The notes: a model not told the origin generated them from the letters alone. A DNA stretch of 64,000 bases from Serratia inhibens (GCF_003591175.1 NZ_QYYG01000001.1:1798001-1862000), one strand, 5' to 3'. Counted from the stretch's first letter, positions 30,092 through 41,890 are shown. A program made the numbers and translations.

Positions 30092-32674
30092 ATGCAAGAG
30101 CAATACCGTCCAGAAGACATAGAATCGAATGTACAGCTTCACTGGCAAGAGAAGCAGACTTTCAAGGTTACCGAAGACGCGAGCAAGGAAAAGTACTACT
30201 GCCTATCCATGCTGCCCTACCCATCAGGCCGTCTGCACATGGGACACGTTCGTAACTACACTATCGGCGACGTGATCTCGCGCTATCAGCGCATGCTGGG
30301 CAAAAACGTGCTGCAGCCAATCGGCTGGGATGCGTTCGGCCTGCCGGCGGAAGGCGCCGCGGTGAAGAACAACACCGCACCGGCCCCGTGGACCTACGAC
30401 AACATCGAATACATGAAGAACCAGTTGAAACTGCTGGGCTTCGGCTATGACTGGGATCGCGAGATCGCCACCTGCGATCCGGATTACTACCGTTGGGAAC
30501 AGTGGTTCTTCACCAAACTGTACGAAAAAGGCCTGGTCTACAAGAAAACCTCTGCGGTCAACTGGTGCCCACACGATCTGACCGTACTGGCCAACGAACA
30601 GGTTATCGACGGCTGCTGCTGGCGCTGCGACACCAAGGTCGAGCGTAAAGAGATCCCGCAGTGGTTTATCAAAATCACCGACTACGCCGATCAGTTGCTC
30701 AACGATCTGGATACGCTGGAAAGCTGGCCAGAGCAGGTGAAAACCATGCAGCGCAACTGGATTGGCCGTTCTGAAGGGGTGGACATCACCTTTGACGTGG
30801 CGGGCAGCGACGAGAAGCTGACCGTTTACACCACCCGCCCGGATACCTTCATGGGTGCCACTTATGTGGCCGTCGCTGCGGGCCACCCGCTGGCGCAACA
30901 GGGTGCGGTGAATAACCCGGCGCTGGCTGAATTTATCGAAGAGTGCCGCAATACCAAAGTGGCCGAAGCCGACATGGCGACGATGGAGAAGAAAGGCATG
31001 CCGACCGGCCTGTTCGCCATTCATCCGCTGTCCGGCGAGAAAGTGCCGGTTTGGGTCGCCAACTTCGTCTTGATGGAATACGGCACCGGCGCGGTAATGG
31101 CGGTTCCGGCTCACGATCAACGCGACTGGGAGTTCGCCACCAAATATGGCCTGCCGATCAAACCGGTAGTGCTGGCGCTCGACGGCAGCCAGCCGGACGT
31201 GCACGCCGAAGCGATGACCGAAAAAGGCACACTGTTCAACTCCGGCGAGTTCGATGGCCTGGATCACGAAGCCGGTTTCAACGCCATTGCCGACAAACTG
31301 GTTGCCAAAGGCGTGGGCCAACGCAAGATCAACTACCGCCTGCGCGACTGGGGTGTCTCTCGTCAACGTTACTGGGGCGCCCCGATCCCGATGGTGACGC
31401 TGGAAGACGGCACCGTAATGCCAACCCCGGAAGACCAACTGCCGGTGATCCTGCCGGAAGACGTAGTGATGGACGGTATTACCAGCCCGATCAAAGCCGA
31501 TCCCGAGTGGGCGAAAACCACCGTTAACGGCCAGCCGGCGCTGCGTGAAACCGACACCTTCGACACCTTTATGGAGTCCTCCTGGTACTACGCGCGCTAC
31601 ACCTGCCCGCAGTACGACCAGGGCATGCTGGACCCGGCTGCCGCCAACTACTGGCTGCCGGTCGATCAGTATGTCGGCGGTATCGAACACGCCATCATGC
31701 ACCTGATGTATTTCCGCTTCTTCCACAAACTGCTGCGTGACGCAGGTCTGGTCGATTCCGACGAGCCGGCAAAACGCCTGCTGTGCCAGGGTATGGTACT
31801 GGCGGACGCCTTCTACTACACCGGCAACAGCGGCGAGCGCGTCTGGGTTTCCCCGGTCGACGCCACCGTTGAACGCGACGACAAAGGCCGCATTGTTAAA
31901 GCCACCGATCCACAAGGCCGTGAACTGGTCTATGCTGGCATGAGCAAAATGTCGAAGTCGAAAAACAACGGCATCGACCCGCAGGTGATGGTTGAGAAAT
32001 ACGGCGCGGATACCGTGCGTCTGTTCATGATGTTTGCTTCGCCGGCAGAAATGACGCTGGAATGGCAGGAATCCGGTGTTGAAGGGGCAAACCGCTTCCT
32101 GAAACGCGTTTGGAAACTGGCCTACGAACACCTTGAGAAAGGCGCTGTCCAGCCGCTGAACGTCGCGACGCTGAACGAAGATCAGAAAGCGCTGCGCCGT
32201 GATCTGCATAAGACCATCGCCAAAGTGACCGATGATATTGGCCGTCGTCAAACCTTCAACACCGCCATTGCGGCCGTGATGGAGCTGATGAACAAACTGG
32301 CCCGCGCTCCGCAGGAAAGCGAGCAGGATCGCGCTCTGCTGCAGGAAGCGTTGTTGTCCGTCGTTCGTATGCTGTATCCGTTTACCCCGCACGTTTGTTT
32401 CTCGCTGTGGCAGGCGTTGGGCGGTGAAGGCGATGTGGATACCGCAGCCTGGCCGCAGGCTGACGAGCAAGCGATGGTCGAAGATTCCAAGCTGGTTGTA
32501 GTACAGGTAAACGGCAAAGTTCGCGCTAAAATCACTGTGGCAGCAGATGCAACCGAAGAGCAGGTACGTGCGCGTGCCGCTGAGGAACATCTGGTCGCTA
32601 AATATCTGGACGGGGTTACGGTTCGTAAAGTGATCTATGTTCCGGGCAAATTGCTTAACCTGGTTGTGGGTTAA
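30092..32674 (+). CDS. leuS: Leucyl-tRNA synthetase
   Basis: Class Ia synthetase charging tRNA-Leu. It has 860 residues as in E. coli. HIGH equivalent is HMGH in [15 protein letters not shown] near 42-56. A CP1 editing domain spans about 225-415 ([20 protein letters not shown]). KMSKS is at [13 protein letters not shown] near 618-630. It leads leuS-lptE-holA-nadD with a 14-bp gap to lptE. Confidence 0.98.
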   Translation: MQEQYRPEDIESNVQLHWQEKQTFKVTEDASKEKYYCLSMLPYPSGRLHMGHVRNYTIGDVISRYQRMLGKNVLQPIGWDAFGLPAEGAAVKNNTAPAPWTYDNIEYMKNQLKLLGFGYDWDREIATCDPDYYRWEQWFFTKLYEKGLVYKKTSAVNWCPHDLTVLANEQVIDGCCWRCDTKVERKEIPQWFIKITDYADQLLNDLDTLESWPEQVKTMQRNWIGRSEGVDITFDVAGSDEKLTVYTTRPDTFMGATYVAVAAGHPLAQQGAVNNPALAEFIEECRNTKVAEADMATMEKKGMPTGLFAIHPLSGEKVPVWVANFVLMEYGTGAVMAVPAHDQRDWEFATKYGLPIKPVVLALDGSQPDVHAEAMTEKGTLFNSGEFDGLDHEAGFNAIADKLVAKGVGQRKINYRLRDWGVSRQRYWGAPIPMVTLEDGTVMPTPEDQLPVILPEDVVMDGITSPIKADPEWAKTTVNGQPALRETDTFDTFMESSWYYARYTCPQYDQGMLDPAAANYWLPVDQYVGGIEHAIMHLMYFRFFHKLLRDAGLVDSDEPAKRLLCQGMVLADAFYYTGNSGERVWVSPVDATVERDDKGRIVKATDPQGRELVYAGMSKMSKSKNNGIDPQVMVEKYGADTVRLFMMFASPAEMTLEWQESGVEGANRFLKRVWKLAYEHLEKGAVQPLNVATLNEDQKALRRDLHKTIAKVTDDIGRRQTFNTAIAAVMELMNKLARAPQESEQDRALLQEALLSVVRMLYPFTPHVCFSLWQALGGEGDVDTAAWPQADEQAMVEDSKLVVVQVNGKVRAKITVAADATEEQVRARAAEEHLVAKYLDGVTVRKVIYVPGKLLNLVVG

Positions 32675-32688
32675 CACAAGGAGGAGTT

Positions 32689-33249
32689 GTGCGACATCGT
32701 ATTCTGACGCTGTTGCTGGGGTTGGCGGTGCTGGTCACCGCCGGCTGCGGTTTTCACCTGCGTGGCACCACGCAGGTTCCCTCGGAAATGAAAACGCTGA
32801 TACTGGACAGTGGGGATCCTTATGGTCCGCTGACCCGGGCAGTGCGTGAGCAATTGCGCCTGAATGACGTGACAATCGTCAAAGATCCGAAACGTAAGGA
32901 TGTTCCTTCCCTGCGTATCATCGGTTCCAGCGAAAGCCAGGACACCGCCTCGATCTTCCAGGACGGTAAAACCGCTGAGTATCAGATGGTGCTGACCGTT
33001 CAGGCTCAGGTGCTGATCCCGGGTCATGATCTGTATCCGCTGAACGTGAAAGTCTTCCGTTCGTTCTTCGACAACCCGCTGACCGCGCTGGCAAAAGATT
33101 CCGAACAGGACATTATTCGCCAGGAAATGCGTGATCAGGCCGCCCAGCAACTGGTGCGCAAACTGCTGACCGTGCATGCGGCGGAAGAACAAGCTCAGCA
33201 AAAAGCTGCCGCCGCCGGTGAAAAAGCGGAAAGTCTCTCAGCGCAATGA
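32689..33249 (+). CDS. lptE: LptE, outer-membrane LPS-assembly lipoprotein
   Basis: Plugs the LptD barrel and helps insert LPS in the outer membrane. It has 186 residues starting at GTG 32689 with a strong AAGGAGGA site. The lipobox is LVTAGC (C19). Downstream are the typical [11 protein letters not shown] and [10 protein letters not shown] segments. The C-terminus is rich in Ala, Gln and Glu. Its TGA overlaps the holA start by four bases. Confidence 0.95.
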   Translation: MRHRILTLLLGLAVLVTAGCGFHLRGTTQVPSEMKTLILDSGDPYGPLTRAVREQLRLNDVTIVKDPKRKDVPSLRIIGSSESQDTASIFQDGKTAEYQMVLTVQAQVLIPGHDLYPLNVKVFRSFFDNPLTALAKDSEQDIIRQEMRDQAAQQLVRKLLTVHAAEEQAQQKAAAAGEKAESLSAQ

Positions 33250-34280
33250 TCCGTATTTATCCTGAACAACTTGCCGCGCAGCTCCGAGAGGGGCTGCGCG
33301 CTTGTTATTTACTGAGTGGCAATGAACCGTTACTGCTGCAGGAAAGCCAGGATCTGATCCGGCAGGCCGCGCAACAGCAGCAGTTCACCGAGCACTACAG
33401 CATTTCTCTCGACGCCCATACCGACTGGGACGCCATTTTCAGCATCTGTCAGGCCATGAGCCTGTTCGCCAGCCGCCAGACGCTGCTGCTGATCTTCCCG
33501 GAAAACGGCCCGACCGCCCCTATCGGTGAACAACTGATCAAGCTGGCGGCTCTGCTGCATGACGACATCTTGCTGATGCTGCGCGGCCCTCGCCTGACCA
33601 AAGCGCAGGAAAACAGCGCCTGGTTCAAAGCGCTTAGCCCAAATGGCGCTTACGTCAGTTGCCAGACGCCTGAACAGGCGCAGTTGCCGCGCTGGGTGAT
33701 GCAGCGTGCCAAAAGCATGAAGCTCGAGCTGGACGATGCGGCCAATCAACTGCTGTGTTACTGCTACGAAGGCAACCTGCTGGCGTTATCACAGGCGCTG
33801 GAAAGGCTGTCTCTGTTGCACCCGGACGGTAAACTCACGCTGCCGCGCGTTGAACTGGCAGTCAATGACGCCGCCCACTTTACGCCATTCCACTGGCTGG
33901 ACGCCCTGCTGGCAGGCAAAAGCAAGCGCGCCTGGCATATCCTGCAGCAAATGCAGCAGGAAGATGTCGAACCGGTGATCCTGCTGCGCACCCTGCAACG
34001 CGAACTGCTGCAACTGCTGAACCTGCAACGACGCATGGCCTCCGTGCCGCTGCGCACGCTGTTCGATCAATACAAGGTCTGGCAAAACCGTCGCAACCTG
34101 GTGACGCAGGCGCTGCAGCGGCTGTCCGGCGCTCAATTGCAGCAAGCGGTCCATCTGCTGGCGCAAATTGAAATCACCCTTAAACAGGATTACGGTCAGT
34201 CGGTGTGGCCGGAACTGGAAACCCTGTCGATGCTGCTGTGCGGCAAACCCCTGGCCACGAGTTTTTCAGATGCCCACTAA
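33246..34280 (+). CDS. holA: DNA polymerase III subunit delta
   Basis: Clamp-loader subunit that opens the beta clamp. It has 344 residues (E. coli 343). The N-terminal AAA-like domain begins [32 protein letters not shown] in two segments; the beta-binding region includes [11 protein letters not shown] near 75-85, and a helical collar domain forms the C-terminus. Starts inside the lptE stop. Confidence 0.95.
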   Translation: MIRIYPEQLAAQLREGLRACYLLSGNEPLLLQESQDLIRQAAQQQQFTEHYSISLDAHTDWDAIFSICQAMSLFASRQTLLLIFPENGPTAPIGEQLIKLAALLHDDILLMLRGPRLTKAQENSAWFKALSPNGAYVSCQTPEQAQLPRWVMQRAKSMKLELDDAANQLLCYCYEGNLLALSQALERLSLLHPDGKLTLPRVELAVNDAAHFTPFHWLDALLAGKSKRAWHILQQMQQEDVEPVILLRTLQRELLQLLNLQRRMASVPLRTLFDQYKVWQNRRNLVTQALQRLSGAQLQQAVHLLAQIEITLKQDYGQSVWPELETLSMLLCGKPLATSFSDAH

Positions 34281-34932
34281 TCCACAAAGCGCGACAATCC
34301 TGCATGCCCTGTTCGGCGGCACCTTTGATCCTATCCATTACGGCCATTTGCGGCCGGTGGAAGCGCTGGCCGCAGAAGTCGGCCTGAACCAGGTCACGCT
34401 GCTGCCAAACCACGTCCCCCCCCACCGTCCGCAACCTGAGGCCAATGCCCAACAACGGCTGAAGATGGTTGAGCTGGCGATCGCCAATAACCCGCTGTTC
34501 GCCGTTGACGACCGTGAACTGCACCGCACTGCGCCTTCCTATACCATCGAGACGTTGGAAAACGTGCGTAAAGAACGGGGCCCCACGTTGCCGTTGGCGT
34601 TTATTATTGGTCAGGATTCGCTGCTGACGCTGCACAAATGGCATCGCTGGCAGGCGTTGCTGGATATCTGCCATCTGTTGGTGCTGGCCCGCCCCGGCTA
34701 CAATGACCAAATGGATACGCCGGAACTGCAACAGTGGCTGGAGCGCCATCGGGTCACCGACGCCGCGCTGCTCAGCCAACGACCGCAGGGGCATATTTAT
34801 CTGGCCGACACGCCGTTGTTGGAAATTTCCGCCACGGAAATCCGCCAGCGCCGCCATCAGGGCATCAGCTGTGACGACCTGTTGCCGCGCTCGGTACAGC
34901 GCTATATCGAGTTGCAGGGTTTATATCGCTAG
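34270..34932 (+). CDS. nadD: Nicotinate-mononucleotide adenylyltransferase
   Basis: Makes deamido-NAD from NaMN and ATP. It has 220 residues. The nucleotidyl-transferase motif is [14 protein letters not shown] near 16-29 and the second signature is ISATEIRQR near 190. I chose the ATG at 34270, which overlaps the end of holA by 11 bases; longer in-frame starts within holA would add residues absent from the family. Confidence 0.95.
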   Translation: MPTNPQSATILHALFGGTFDPIHYGHLRPVEALAAEVGLNQVTLLPNHVPPHRPQPEANAQQRLKMVELAIANNPLFAVDDRELHRTAPSYTIETLENVRKERGPTLPLAFIIGQDSLLTLHKWHRWQALLDICHLLVLARPGYNDQMDTPELQQWLERHRVTDAALLSQRPQGHIYLADTPLLEISATEIRQRRHQGISCDDLLPRSVQRYIELQGLYR

Positions 34933-35120
34933 CCGAAGTCGCGTGATATACTGCGCCGCTATTTTTCAGGTATTCGCTGAAAACCCCGGAAACCTTAGCT
35001 GGCCGGGCAATTACCAGCTGGCTTTCAGCGGCATCCTGCCGACATTATCATTGATTCAGGCCGCATGCGGGCATTTGCCTGCCGCAGTCGAACAAACAGA
35101 ACACACCCGAGGGGGAACCT

Positions 35121-35438
35121 TTGCAAGGTAAAGCGCTCCAAGATTTCGTCATCGATAAAATTGATGACCTGAAAGGCCAAGACATTATCGCTCTGGATGT
35201 ACAGGGCAAATCCAGCATCACCGATTGCATGATCATCTGCACCGGGACCTCCACCCGCCACGTGATGTCTATCGCCAACCACGTAGTGCAGGAAGCCCGT
35301 TCCGCAGGTATGGAACTGTACGGCATGAAAGGTCAGGAAGCCTCCGACTGGGTAGTCGTCGATTTGGGCGATGTGATCGTACATATCATGCAGGAAGAAA
35401 GCCGTCAGCTGTATGAGCTGGAAAAACTCTGGGGCTAA
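35121..35438 (+). CDS. rsfS: Ribosomal silencing factor RsfS
   Basis: Binds L14 and blocks subunit joining during starvation. It has 105 residues, starting at TTG 35121 behind GAGGGGG. The E. coli gene has the same non-ATG start and near-identical N-terminus ([20 protein letters not shown]). In E. coli cobC lies between nadD and rsfS; here only a 188-bp gap with promoter-like TGATATACT (about 34943-34952) is found. Confidence 0.95.
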   Translation: MQGKALQDFVIDKIDDLKGQDIIALDVQGKSSITDCMIICTGTSTRHVMSIANHVVQEARSAGMELYGMKGQEASDWVVVDLGDVIVHIMQEESRQLYELEKLWG

Positions 35439-35441
35439 GCG

Positions 35442-35912
35442 GTGAAACTGCAACTGGTAGCGGTCGGCACCAAGATGCCAGACTGGGTGCAGACCGGTTT
35501 TATGGATTATCTGCATCGTTTTCCGAAAGACATGCCGTTTGAGCTGACCGAAATCCCGGCAGGCAAGCGCGGCAAGAATGCCGACATCAAACGCATTCTG
35601 GAAAAGGAAGGCGAGCAGATGCTGGCTGCGGTGGGCAAAGGCAACCGCATTGTCACGCTGGATATCCCCGGTACGCCGTGGGAAACCCCGCAGTTGGCGC
35701 AACAGCTCGAACGCTGGAAGCAGGATGGCCGCAACGTCAGCCTGCTGATTGGCGGCCCTGAAGGGCTGGCGCCGGCCTGCAAAGCCGCTGCCGAACAAAG
35801 CTGGTCGCTCTCGCCATTGACATTACCGCATCCTTTAGTGCGCGTCCTGGTGGCTGAAAGCCTCTATCGCGCCTGGAGTATTACAACAAATCATCCTTAC
35901 CACCGGGAATAA
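35442..35912 (+). CDS. rlmH: RlmH, 23S rRNA pseudouridine-1915 methyltransferase
   Basis: SPOUT methyltransferase of 156 residues. The SAM-binding knot contains [19 protein letters not shown], and the C-terminus [19 protein letters not shown] is characteristic. It starts with GTG 35442, three bases after the rsfS stop, with GGGGCTAAG-like ribosome site in the end of rsfS. Confidence 0.96.
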   Translation: MKLQLVAVGTKMPDWVQTGFMDYLHRFPKDMPFELTEIPAGKRGKNADIKRILEKEGEQMLAAVGKGNRIVTLDIPGTPWETPQLAQQLERWKQDGRNVSLLIGGPEGLAPACKAAAEQSWSLSPLTLPHPLVRVLVAESLYRAWSITTNHPYHRE

Positions 35913-35950
35913 CCGGTGGTGACAGTGACAGAGTGAAATAAAGCAGCGGG

Positions 35951-37846
35951 ATGAAAATAGAACGTAACCCTTTTCGCGACTATACGGCTGAATCTGCCCT
36001 GTTTGTACGCCGCGCCCTGGTGGCGTTTTTGGTCATTCTGGTGCTGAGCGGCACCCTGATCGCCAATCTGTATAATCTGCAAATTGTCCGCGTTGAGGAT
36101 TACCGCACCCGCTCCAACGAAAACCGCATCAAGCTGGTGCCCATCGCCCCCAGCCGCGGCATTATCTACGATCGTAACGGCACCCCGCTGGCGCTCAACC
36201 GCACCATCTATCAGTTGGAACTGATGCCGGAAAAAATCGATGACCTGAAAGCGACGCTGCAGGCGCTGCGTCCGGTGGTCGATCTGACCGATGACGACAT
36301 CACCAACTTCGAGAAAGAGCGCAAGCGCTCACGCCGTTTCGTTTCCATCCCGGTGAAAACCGCGCTGAACGAAGTCCAGGTCGCCCGCTTTGCGGTCAAT
36401 CAGTTCCGCTTCCCCGGCGTGGAAGTGAAAGGCTACCAGCGCCGCTATTATCCTTATGGCTCCGCCCTCACCCACGTCACCGGTTACGTCTCGAAGATCA
36501 ACGATCGCGACGTCGAACGGCTGGACAAAGACGGCAAACTGGCCAACTACGCCGCCACCCACGATATCGGCAAGCTGGGCATCGAACGCTATTACGAAGA
36601 CACCCTGCACGGCAAAACCGGCTACGAAGAGGTCGAGGTCAACAACCGCGGCCGGGTCATCCGTCAATTGCACGAGCAGCCGCCTTCCGCCGGCCAGGAC
36701 GTTTACCTGACGCTGGATCTCAACCTGCAACGCTATATCGAGCAATTGCTGGTGGGCAGCCGGGCAGCGGTGGTGGTGAGCGACCCGCGCACCGGCGGCA
36801 TTCTGGCCATGGTCTCCAACCCCAGCTACGACCCGAACCTGTTCGTGGACGGCATCTCGAGCAAAGAGTATCAGGGGCTGCTGAACGATCCGAACCGGCC
36901 ACTGATCAACCGCGCCACGCAAGGGGTTTACCCACCTGCGTCGACGGTAAAACCCTATATTTCCGTCTCGGCGCTCAGCGCCGGGGTGATCACCAAAAAC
37001 ACCATAGTGTTCGATCCCGGTTGGTGGCAGTTGCCCGGTTCGGAAAAACGCTTTCGCGACTGGAAAAAATGGGGCCATGGCCGCCTGAACGTCACCAAGG
37101 CGCTGGAAGAATCGGCGGATACCTTCTTCTATCAGGTGGCGTACGATATGGGCATCGATCGCTTGTCGACCTGGTTGACCAAGTTCGGCTACGGCCAGTA
37201 CACCGGCATCGATCTTTCCGAAGAACGTTCCGGCCTGATGCCGACTCGCGACTGGAAATTCAAACGCTATAAAAAACCCTGGTACCAGGGCGATACCATC
37301 CCGGTGGGCATCGGCCAGGGTTACTGGACCGCAACGCCGATCCAGATGTCCAAGGCGCTGAACACCCTGATTAACGACGGTAACGTCAAAACGCCGCATC
37401 TGCTGCAAAGCACCCGCGTCAACGGTGCGCTGGTGCCTTTCCGTCAGGAAGAGAGCACGCAGATCGGTGATATTCATTCCGGCTTCTGGGAAATTGCCAA
37501 AGACGGCATGTATGGTGTCGCCAACCGTCCTAACGGGACGGCGCGCAAGTACTTCGCAGATGCACCCTACAAAGCCGCGGCAAAATCGGGTACCGCACAG
37601 GTATTCGGCTACGAAACCTACAACGCCCACAAACTGGCAGAGCACCTGCGTGACCATAAGCTGATGACCGCCTTTGCGCCGTACAATAATCCAACGGTAT
37701 CGGTCGCCATCATTTTGGAAAACGGCGGTGCCGGTCCGGCGGTCGGGACGATTACCCGCCAGATCCTCGACCATATCCTGCTGGGCGACAACAATACGCA
37801 ATTACCAGCCGAGGCCCCACTGCCGCCTGGTGTAGAAGGTGATTAA
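35951..37846 (+). CDS. mrdA: Penicillin-binding protein 2 (elongasome transpeptidase)
   Basis: Cross-links peptidoglycan for rod-shape growth. It has 631 residues. One membrane helix at about 20-42, a PBP dimerisation domain, then the transpeptidase with the nucleophile S331 in PPASTVKP (S331, K334), SAD near 387 (EESADTFFYQVAY) and KSGTAQ near 547. It forms the elongation complex with RodA, encoded 8 bp downstream. Confidence 0.97.
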   Translation: MKIERNPFRDYTAESALFVRRALVAFLVILVLSGTLIANLYNLQIVRVEDYRTRSNENRIKLVPIAPSRGIIYDRNGTPLALNRTIYQLELMPEKIDDLKATLQALRPVVDLTDDDITNFEKERKRSRRFVSIPVKTALNEVQVARFAVNQFRFPGVEVKGYQRRYYPYGSALTHVTGYVSKINDRDVERLDKDGKLANYAATHDIGKLGIERYYEDTLHGKTGYEEVEVNNRGRVIRQLHEQPPSAGQDVYLTLDLNLQRYIEQLLVGSRAAVVVSDPRTGGILAMVSNPSYDPNLFVDGISSKEYQGLLNDPNRPLINRATQGVYPPASTVKPYISVSALSAGVITKNTIVFDPGWWQLPGSEKRFRDWKKWGHGRLNVTKALEESADTFFYQVAYDMGIDRLSTWLTKFGYGQYTGIDLSEERSGLMPTRDWKFKRYKKPWYQGDTIPVGIGQGYWTATPIQMSKALNTLINDGNVKTPHLLQSTRVNGALVPFRQEESTQIGDIHSGFWEIAKDGMYGVANRPNGTARKYFADAPYKAAAKSGTAQVFGYETYNAHKLAEHLRDHKLMTAFAPYNNPTVSVAIILENGGAGPAVGTITRQILDHILLGDNNTQLPAEAPLPPGVEGD

Positions 37847-37854
37847 GGTAGAAC

Positions 37855-38967
37855 ATGACTGAAAGCCAACAAAAAGGCTCGATCTGGACCAAAATCCATA
37901 TCGACCCCACTTTCCTGCTATTCATTCTGGCCCTGCTGGTCTATAGCGCATTCGTGATGTGGAGCGCCAGCGGCCAGGATATCGGCATGATGGAACGCAA
38001 AATCGGCCAGATCGTCATGGGCCTGATCGTGATGGGCGTAATGGCTCAGATCCCGCCGCGGGTCTATGAAAGCTGGGCGCCCTATCTGTACATCTTCTGC
38101 GTGATCCTGCTGATTATGGTCGACGCGTTCGGGCAGATCAGTAAAGGCGCTCAGCGCTGGCTGGATCTCGGTTTTGTGCGCTTCCAGCCGTCAGAAATCG
38201 CTAAAATCGCCGTCCCGCTGATGGTTGCGCGCTTTATGAACCGCGACGTCTGCCCGCCTTCACTGAAGAATACCGGTATTGCGCTGGTGCTGATTTTCCT
38301 GCCGACCCTGCTGGTTGCCGCGCAGCCGGACCTGGGCACGTCGATTTTGATCGCAGCCTCCGGCCTGTTCGTGCTGTTCCTGTCCGGTATGAGCTGGAAG
38401 CTGATCGCCGTCGCCGCCGTAATGCTGGCGGCCTTTATTCCGGTACTATGGTTCTTCCTGATGCACGGCTATCAACGCGACCGCGTGATGATGTTGCTCG
38501 ATCCGGAAAGCGATCCGCTCGGCGCCGGCTACCACATTATTCAGTCGAAAATCGCCATAGGTTCCGGCGGCCTGTCCGGCAAGGGCTGGCTGCATGGCAC
38601 CCAGTCGCAGCTGGAGTTTTTGCCGGAGCGCCATACCGACTTCATCTTCGCGGTATTGGCCGAGGAGCTGGGGCTGGTTGGGGTGCTGGTGCTGCTGGCG
38701 CTGTACCTGCTGGTGATTATTCGCGGGCTGATGATCGCCGCCAAAGCGCAAACGACCTTCGGCCGCGTCATGGTCGGCGGCCTGATGCTGATACTGTTCG
38801 TTTATGTGTTTGTTAACATTGGTATGGTCAGTGGCATTTTACCGGTAGTTGGCGTACCTTTGCCTCTGGTCAGTTATGGGGGTTCGGCGCTGATCGTACT
38901 TATGGCTGGGTTCGGCATCATCATGTCGATCCACACGCATCGGAAAATGCTGTCTAAAAGTTTATAA
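37855..38967 (+). CDS. mrdB: RodA, SEDS peptidoglycan glycosyltransferase
   Basis: Polymerises glycan strands in the elongasome with PBP2. It has 370 residues and about ten membrane helices. SEDS features include [18 protein letters not shown] near 99-116, AAQPDLGTS near 155-163 (catalytic Asp region), and [14 protein letters not shown] near the C-terminus. Also called rodA. Confidence 0.97.
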   Translation: MTESQQKGSIWTKIHIDPTFLLFILALLVYSAFVMWSASGQDIGMMERKIGQIVMGLIVMGVMAQIPPRVYESWAPYLYIFCVILLIMVDAFGQISKGAQRWLDLGFVRFQPSEIAKIAVPLMVARFMNRDVCPPSLKNTGIALVLIFLPTLLVAAQPDLGTSILIAASGLFVLFLSGMSWKLIAVAAVMLAAFIPVLWFFLMHGYQRDRVMMLLDPESDPLGAGYHIIQSKIAIGSGGLSGKGWLHGTQSQLEFLPERHTDFIFAVLAEELGLVGVLVLLALYLLVIIRGLMIAAKAQTTFGRVMVGGLMLILFVYVFVNIGMVSGILPVVGVPLPLVSYGGSALIVLMAGFGIIMSIHTHRKMLSKSL

Positions 38968-38977
38968 GAGGTGAGTA

Positions 38978-40063
38978 ATGCGTAAGGAATGGCTTTGGGT
39001 CGGCGTAGTGGCTGTGTTGCTTTCCGCCTGTACCTCCCCGACCACGGAACAGCAGGCACCGCCGCAGCAACCGTATAACGGGCCGGTGGTGGAAATCGGC
39101 GGCGTTGAGCCTCAATATGAACCCTATAACCCTGGCACCCTGCAGGATTATAAGGTTAATGGCGACACTTACCGCATCGTGAAAGATCCGCAGAACTTCT
39201 CGCAGACTGGCCTGGCCAGCTCCTATGGCGAAGAAGCCCGGGGCAACACCACCGCGCTGGGCGAGCAGTTCGATCCTAACGGCCTCACCGCCGCGCACCC
39301 CACGCTGCCGATCCCAAGCTATGTACGTGTAACTAACCTCGCCAATGGCCGTCAACTGGTGGTGCGCGTTAACGATCGCGGGCCTTACACCAACGGCCGC
39401 ATTATCGATCTGTCAAAAGCCGTCGCCGATCGTCTGAACCTGTCCAACAACACCAAGGTTAAAGTTGATTTCATCAACGTGGCGCCGGACGGTACTCTGA
39501 GCGGCCCCGGCACCATTGGTACCACCGTCGCCAAACAAAGCTACGCCCTGCCGTCGCGCCCGGATCTCGGTTCGAGCAGCATGGGGACGCCAGTGCAACA
39601 GGAAGCTCCTGTCGCCAGCGGTGCCGCAGTGCGTCCAATCGATAACAGCAGCCTGAACGCCGATGACAACGCCCCGGCCGCCGCTGTGGGCAACTCGCGT
39701 ACCGGTTTCCTCGGCGCGCCAAGCCAGGTTCCTTCCGGAGTATTGGAAGGTTCAGAGCCTGAACCGGCCGTCAGCGCCGCAGCCATTGCGGCTCCCGTTG
39801 CCGCCACCGCGGCCGTTGCTGCCGGAGCTTCTTCCGCCGGGAGTTATGTCGTGCAGGTTGGCGCTCTCAGCAGCGCCGAACGCGCGCAAACCTGGCAACA
39901 GAGCCTGAGCCAGCAGTTTGGCGTGCCAGGCAAGGTTGCCGCCAGCGGCGGCGTCTACCGCGTGCAGTTAGGCCCGTTCAGCGATCGCCAGCAGGCTGCC
40001 CAGCTGCAACAGCGCCTGGCCGCAGAAGCGCAACAACAATCTTTTGTCACTGCCGCACCCTAA
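38978..40063 (+). CDS. rlpA: RlpA, septal lytic transglycosylase lipoprotein
   Basis: Outer-membrane lipoprotein of 361 residues. The lipobox LLSAC gives acylated C18. The double-psi beta-barrel domain (about 75-170) contains GLASSYGEEARGN, YVRVTNLANGRQLVVRVNDRG and IDLSKAVADRL. A Pro/Ala/Ser-rich linker (about 180-285) precedes a SPOR domain (about 287-357; SYVVQVGALSSAERAQ), which binds denuded glycan at the septum. It is 10 bp after mrdB. Confidence 0.95.
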   Translation: MRKEWLWVGVVAVLLSACTSPTTEQQAPPQQPYNGPVVEIGGVEPQYEPYNPGTLQDYKVNGDTYRIVKDPQNFSQTGLASSYGEEARGNTTALGEQFDPNGLTAAHPTLPIPSYVRVTNLANGRQLVVRVNDRGPYTNGRIIDLSKAVADRLNLSNNTKVKVDFINVAPDGTLSGPGTIGTTVAKQSYALPSRPDLGSSSMGTPVQQEAPVASGAAVRPIDNSSLNADDNAPAAAVGNSRTGFLGAPSQVPSGVLEGSEPEPAVSAAAIAAPVAATAAVAAGASSAGSYVVQVGALSSAERAQTWQQSLSQQFGVPGKVAASGGVYRVQLGPFSDRQQAAQLQQRLAAEAQQQSFVTAAP

Positions 40064-40068
40064 ACAGA

Positions 40069-40126
40069 GATACCCGATCAATTTCAAGTTGCAGCCAACC
40101 ACGCTGCAACCTGAAAGGTCAAAAGC
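40069..40126. repeat. Palindromic repeat, degenerate copy 1
   Basis: Contains AATTTCAAGTTGCAGCCAAC and ACGCTGCAACCTGAAAGG as inverted arms. It matches the pair at 54760-54819 and 55348-55408 but the outer ends have drifted. It lies directly after rlpA. Confidence 0.75.
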
Positions 40127-40251
40127 ATGAAGCCCGGCGAGCGATCGCGACTGATAAGCGTTTCTCTAGCTGAAACATTTTCTTTCAGCAAAATGTCCGT
40201 AAAGCGCTATGAGTCAGATGAATGGATAATGCCTGCCGGGATCTCATCTGT

Positions 40252-40257
40252 TATAGT
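40252..40257 (+). promoter_or_regulatory. Possible -10 element of dacA
   Basis: TATAGT lies 47 bp before the dacA start, within the 240-bp rlpA-dacA gap. No convincing -35 is seen. Confidence 0.3.
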
Positions 40258-40303
40258 GTGGCTCGTTTTTAACTTTACCCTCATGGATGTTGTCCTCTCG
40301 ATC

Positions 40304-41515
40304 ATGAAACAAGTAACTTCTTTTCGCTTAATCAAGAGCATAGCGCTCGGCTCCGTTATCGCGATGAGCGCAGTTTCCGTTGCGCAAGCCGATGACGTTA
40401 ATATCAAGACCATGATCCCAGGGGTCCCGCAGATCGATGCGGAAGCCTATGTCCTGATTGACTACAACTCCGGTAAAGTTTTGGCGGAAATGAACGCCGA
40501 CGCACGCCGCGATCCGGCCAGTCTGACGAAAATGATGACCAGCTACGTCATCGGCCAGGCGCTGAAAGCGGGCAAAATCGGCCAGGAAGACATGGTTACC
40601 GTGGGGCAAGACGCCTGGGCAACCGGCAACCCGGTATTCAAAGGTTCCTCGCTGATGTTCCTGAAGCCAGGCGATCGCGTGCCGGTTTCCAAACTGACCC
40701 GCGGCATCAACCTGCAATCCGGTAACGACGCCTGTGTGGCGATGGCCGATTACGTAGCCGGCAGCCAGGACGCGTTCGTTAACCTGATGAACACTTACGT
40801 CAACAAGCTGGGCCTGCAGAACACCCACTTCCAGACGGTACACGGCCTCGACGCACAGGGCCAATACAGCTCGGCGCGCGATATGGCGCTGATCGGCCAG
40901 GCGCTGATCCGCGACGTGCCGGACGAATACGCGATTTATAAAGAAAAAGAGTTCACCTTCAACAACATCCGTCAGATGAACCGTAACGGTCTGCTGTGGG
41001 ATACCAGCCTGAATGTGGACGGCATCAAAACCGGCCATACCGATGCGGCGGGTTACAACCTGGTGGCTTCCGCCACTGAAGGCCAGATGCGCCTGATTTC
41101 TGCGGTATTGGGCGGTCGGACTTATAAAGGCCGTGAAACCGAGAGCAAAAAGCTGCTGACCTGGGGCTTCCGCTTCTTCGAAACCGTTGCACCGCTGAAA
41201 GTGGGCAAAGAGTTTGCGTCTGAACCTGTCTGGTTCGGCGATGCAGATCGCGTTGAGCTGGGCGTGGACAAAGACGTCTACCTGACCATCCCACGCGGCC
41301 GGATGAAAGATCTCAAAGCCAGCTACGTGCTGAACACACCGGAAATTCATGCGCCACTGGCGAAAAACCAGGTTGTCGGCAGCATCAACTTCCAGCTGGA
41401 TGGCAAAACCATCGATCAGCGTCCTCTGGTGGTAATGAACGAAGTGAAAGAAGGCGGTTTCTTCAGCCGCATCGTGGATTATATCAAACTGATGTTCCAC
41501 CACTGGTTCGGTTAA
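40304..41515 (+). CDS. dacA: D-alanyl-D-alanine carboxypeptidase DacA (PBP5)
   Basis: Trims pentapeptides in the periplasm. From ATG 40304 it has 403 residues, the E. coli length; an ATG at 40283 in frame is an alternative. The signal peptide ends AQA-DD near residue 29. The active site has S73-LTK-K76 (ASLTKMM), SGN ([10 protein letters not shown]) and KTG (GIKTGHTD). The C-terminal amphipathic anchor [13 protein letters not shown] is intact, so it is membrane-associated. Confidence 0.96.
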   Translation: MKQVTSFRLIKSIALGSVIAMSAVSVAQADDVNIKTMIPGVPQIDAEAYVLIDYNSGKVLAEMNADARRDPASLTKMMTSYVIGQALKAGKIGQEDMVTVGQDAWATGNPVFKGSSLMFLKPGDRVPVSKLTRGINLQSGNDACVAMADYVAGSQDAFVNLMNTYVNKLGLQNTHFQTVHGLDAQGQYSSARDMALIGQALIRDVPDEYAIYKEKEFTFNNIRQMNRNGLLWDTSLNVDGIKTGHTDAAGYNLVASATEGQMRLISAVLGGRTYKGRETESKKLLTWGFRFFETVAPLKVGKEFASEPVWFGDADRVELGVDKDVYLTIPRGRMKDLKASYVLNTPEIHAPLAKNQVVGSINFQLDGKTIDQRPLVVMNEVKEGGFFSRIVDYIKLMFHHWFG

Positions 41516-41558
41516 CAGTTGAAACGGGCAAAATTGCCCCCATATACTGATTAACATT

Positions 41559-41588
41559 AACTCCCGCTCCGGCGGGAGTTATAATTTA
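41559..41588 (+). terminator. Terminator of dacA
   Basis: AACTCCCGC-TCC-GGCGGGAGTT is followed by ATAATTT. A smaller stem (GGGCAA/TTGCCC) precedes it at 41525-41538. Confidence 0.65.
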
Positions 41589-41626
41589 TAGATTCGCTAT
41601 GTTGATAGCAGCACTCTGGAGCGCAC

Positions 41627-41890
41627 ATGAAAACTAAACTGAACGAACTGCTCGAATTCCCTTGCTCGTTTACCTACAAGGTAATGGGCCTGGCACAACC
41701 AGAGCTGGTAGACCAGGTGGTGGAAGTGGTACAGCGCCATGCACCCGGGGATTACAACCCGGAAGTTAAACCGAGCAGCAAAGGCAATTACCACTCCGTT
41801 TCCATCACCATCAACGCCACCCATATCGACCAGGTGGAGACGTTATATGATGAATTGGGCAACATTGAAATTGTCCGCATGGTGCTGTAA
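41627..41890 (+). CDS. ybeD: YbeD, DUF493 protein
   Basis: An 87-residue cytosolic protein of unknown function with an ACT-like fold in the family. Visible family motifs are [11 protein letters not shown] near 12-22 and [15 protein letters not shown] near 48-62. It lies between dacA and lipB, as in E. coli; a link to lipoate metabolism is only positional. Confidence 0.93.
   Translation: MKTKLNELLEFPCSFTYKVMGLAQPELVDQVVEVVQRHAPGDYNPEVKPSSKGNYHSVSITINATHIDQVETLYDELGNIEIVRMVL

Noticed and set aside
30224-32677. 817-residue open frame antisense to leuS
   Set aside because: It is a shadow of high-GC codon use in leuS. The protein looks low-complexity and matches no family.
36329-37801. 490-residue frame antisense to mrdA
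   Set aside because: Same cause; mrdA has all PBP motifs on the plus strand.
40127-40303. Extended N-terminus of DacA
   Set aside because: It would place 59 residues before the signal peptide and runs through the palindromic repeat and the promoter.
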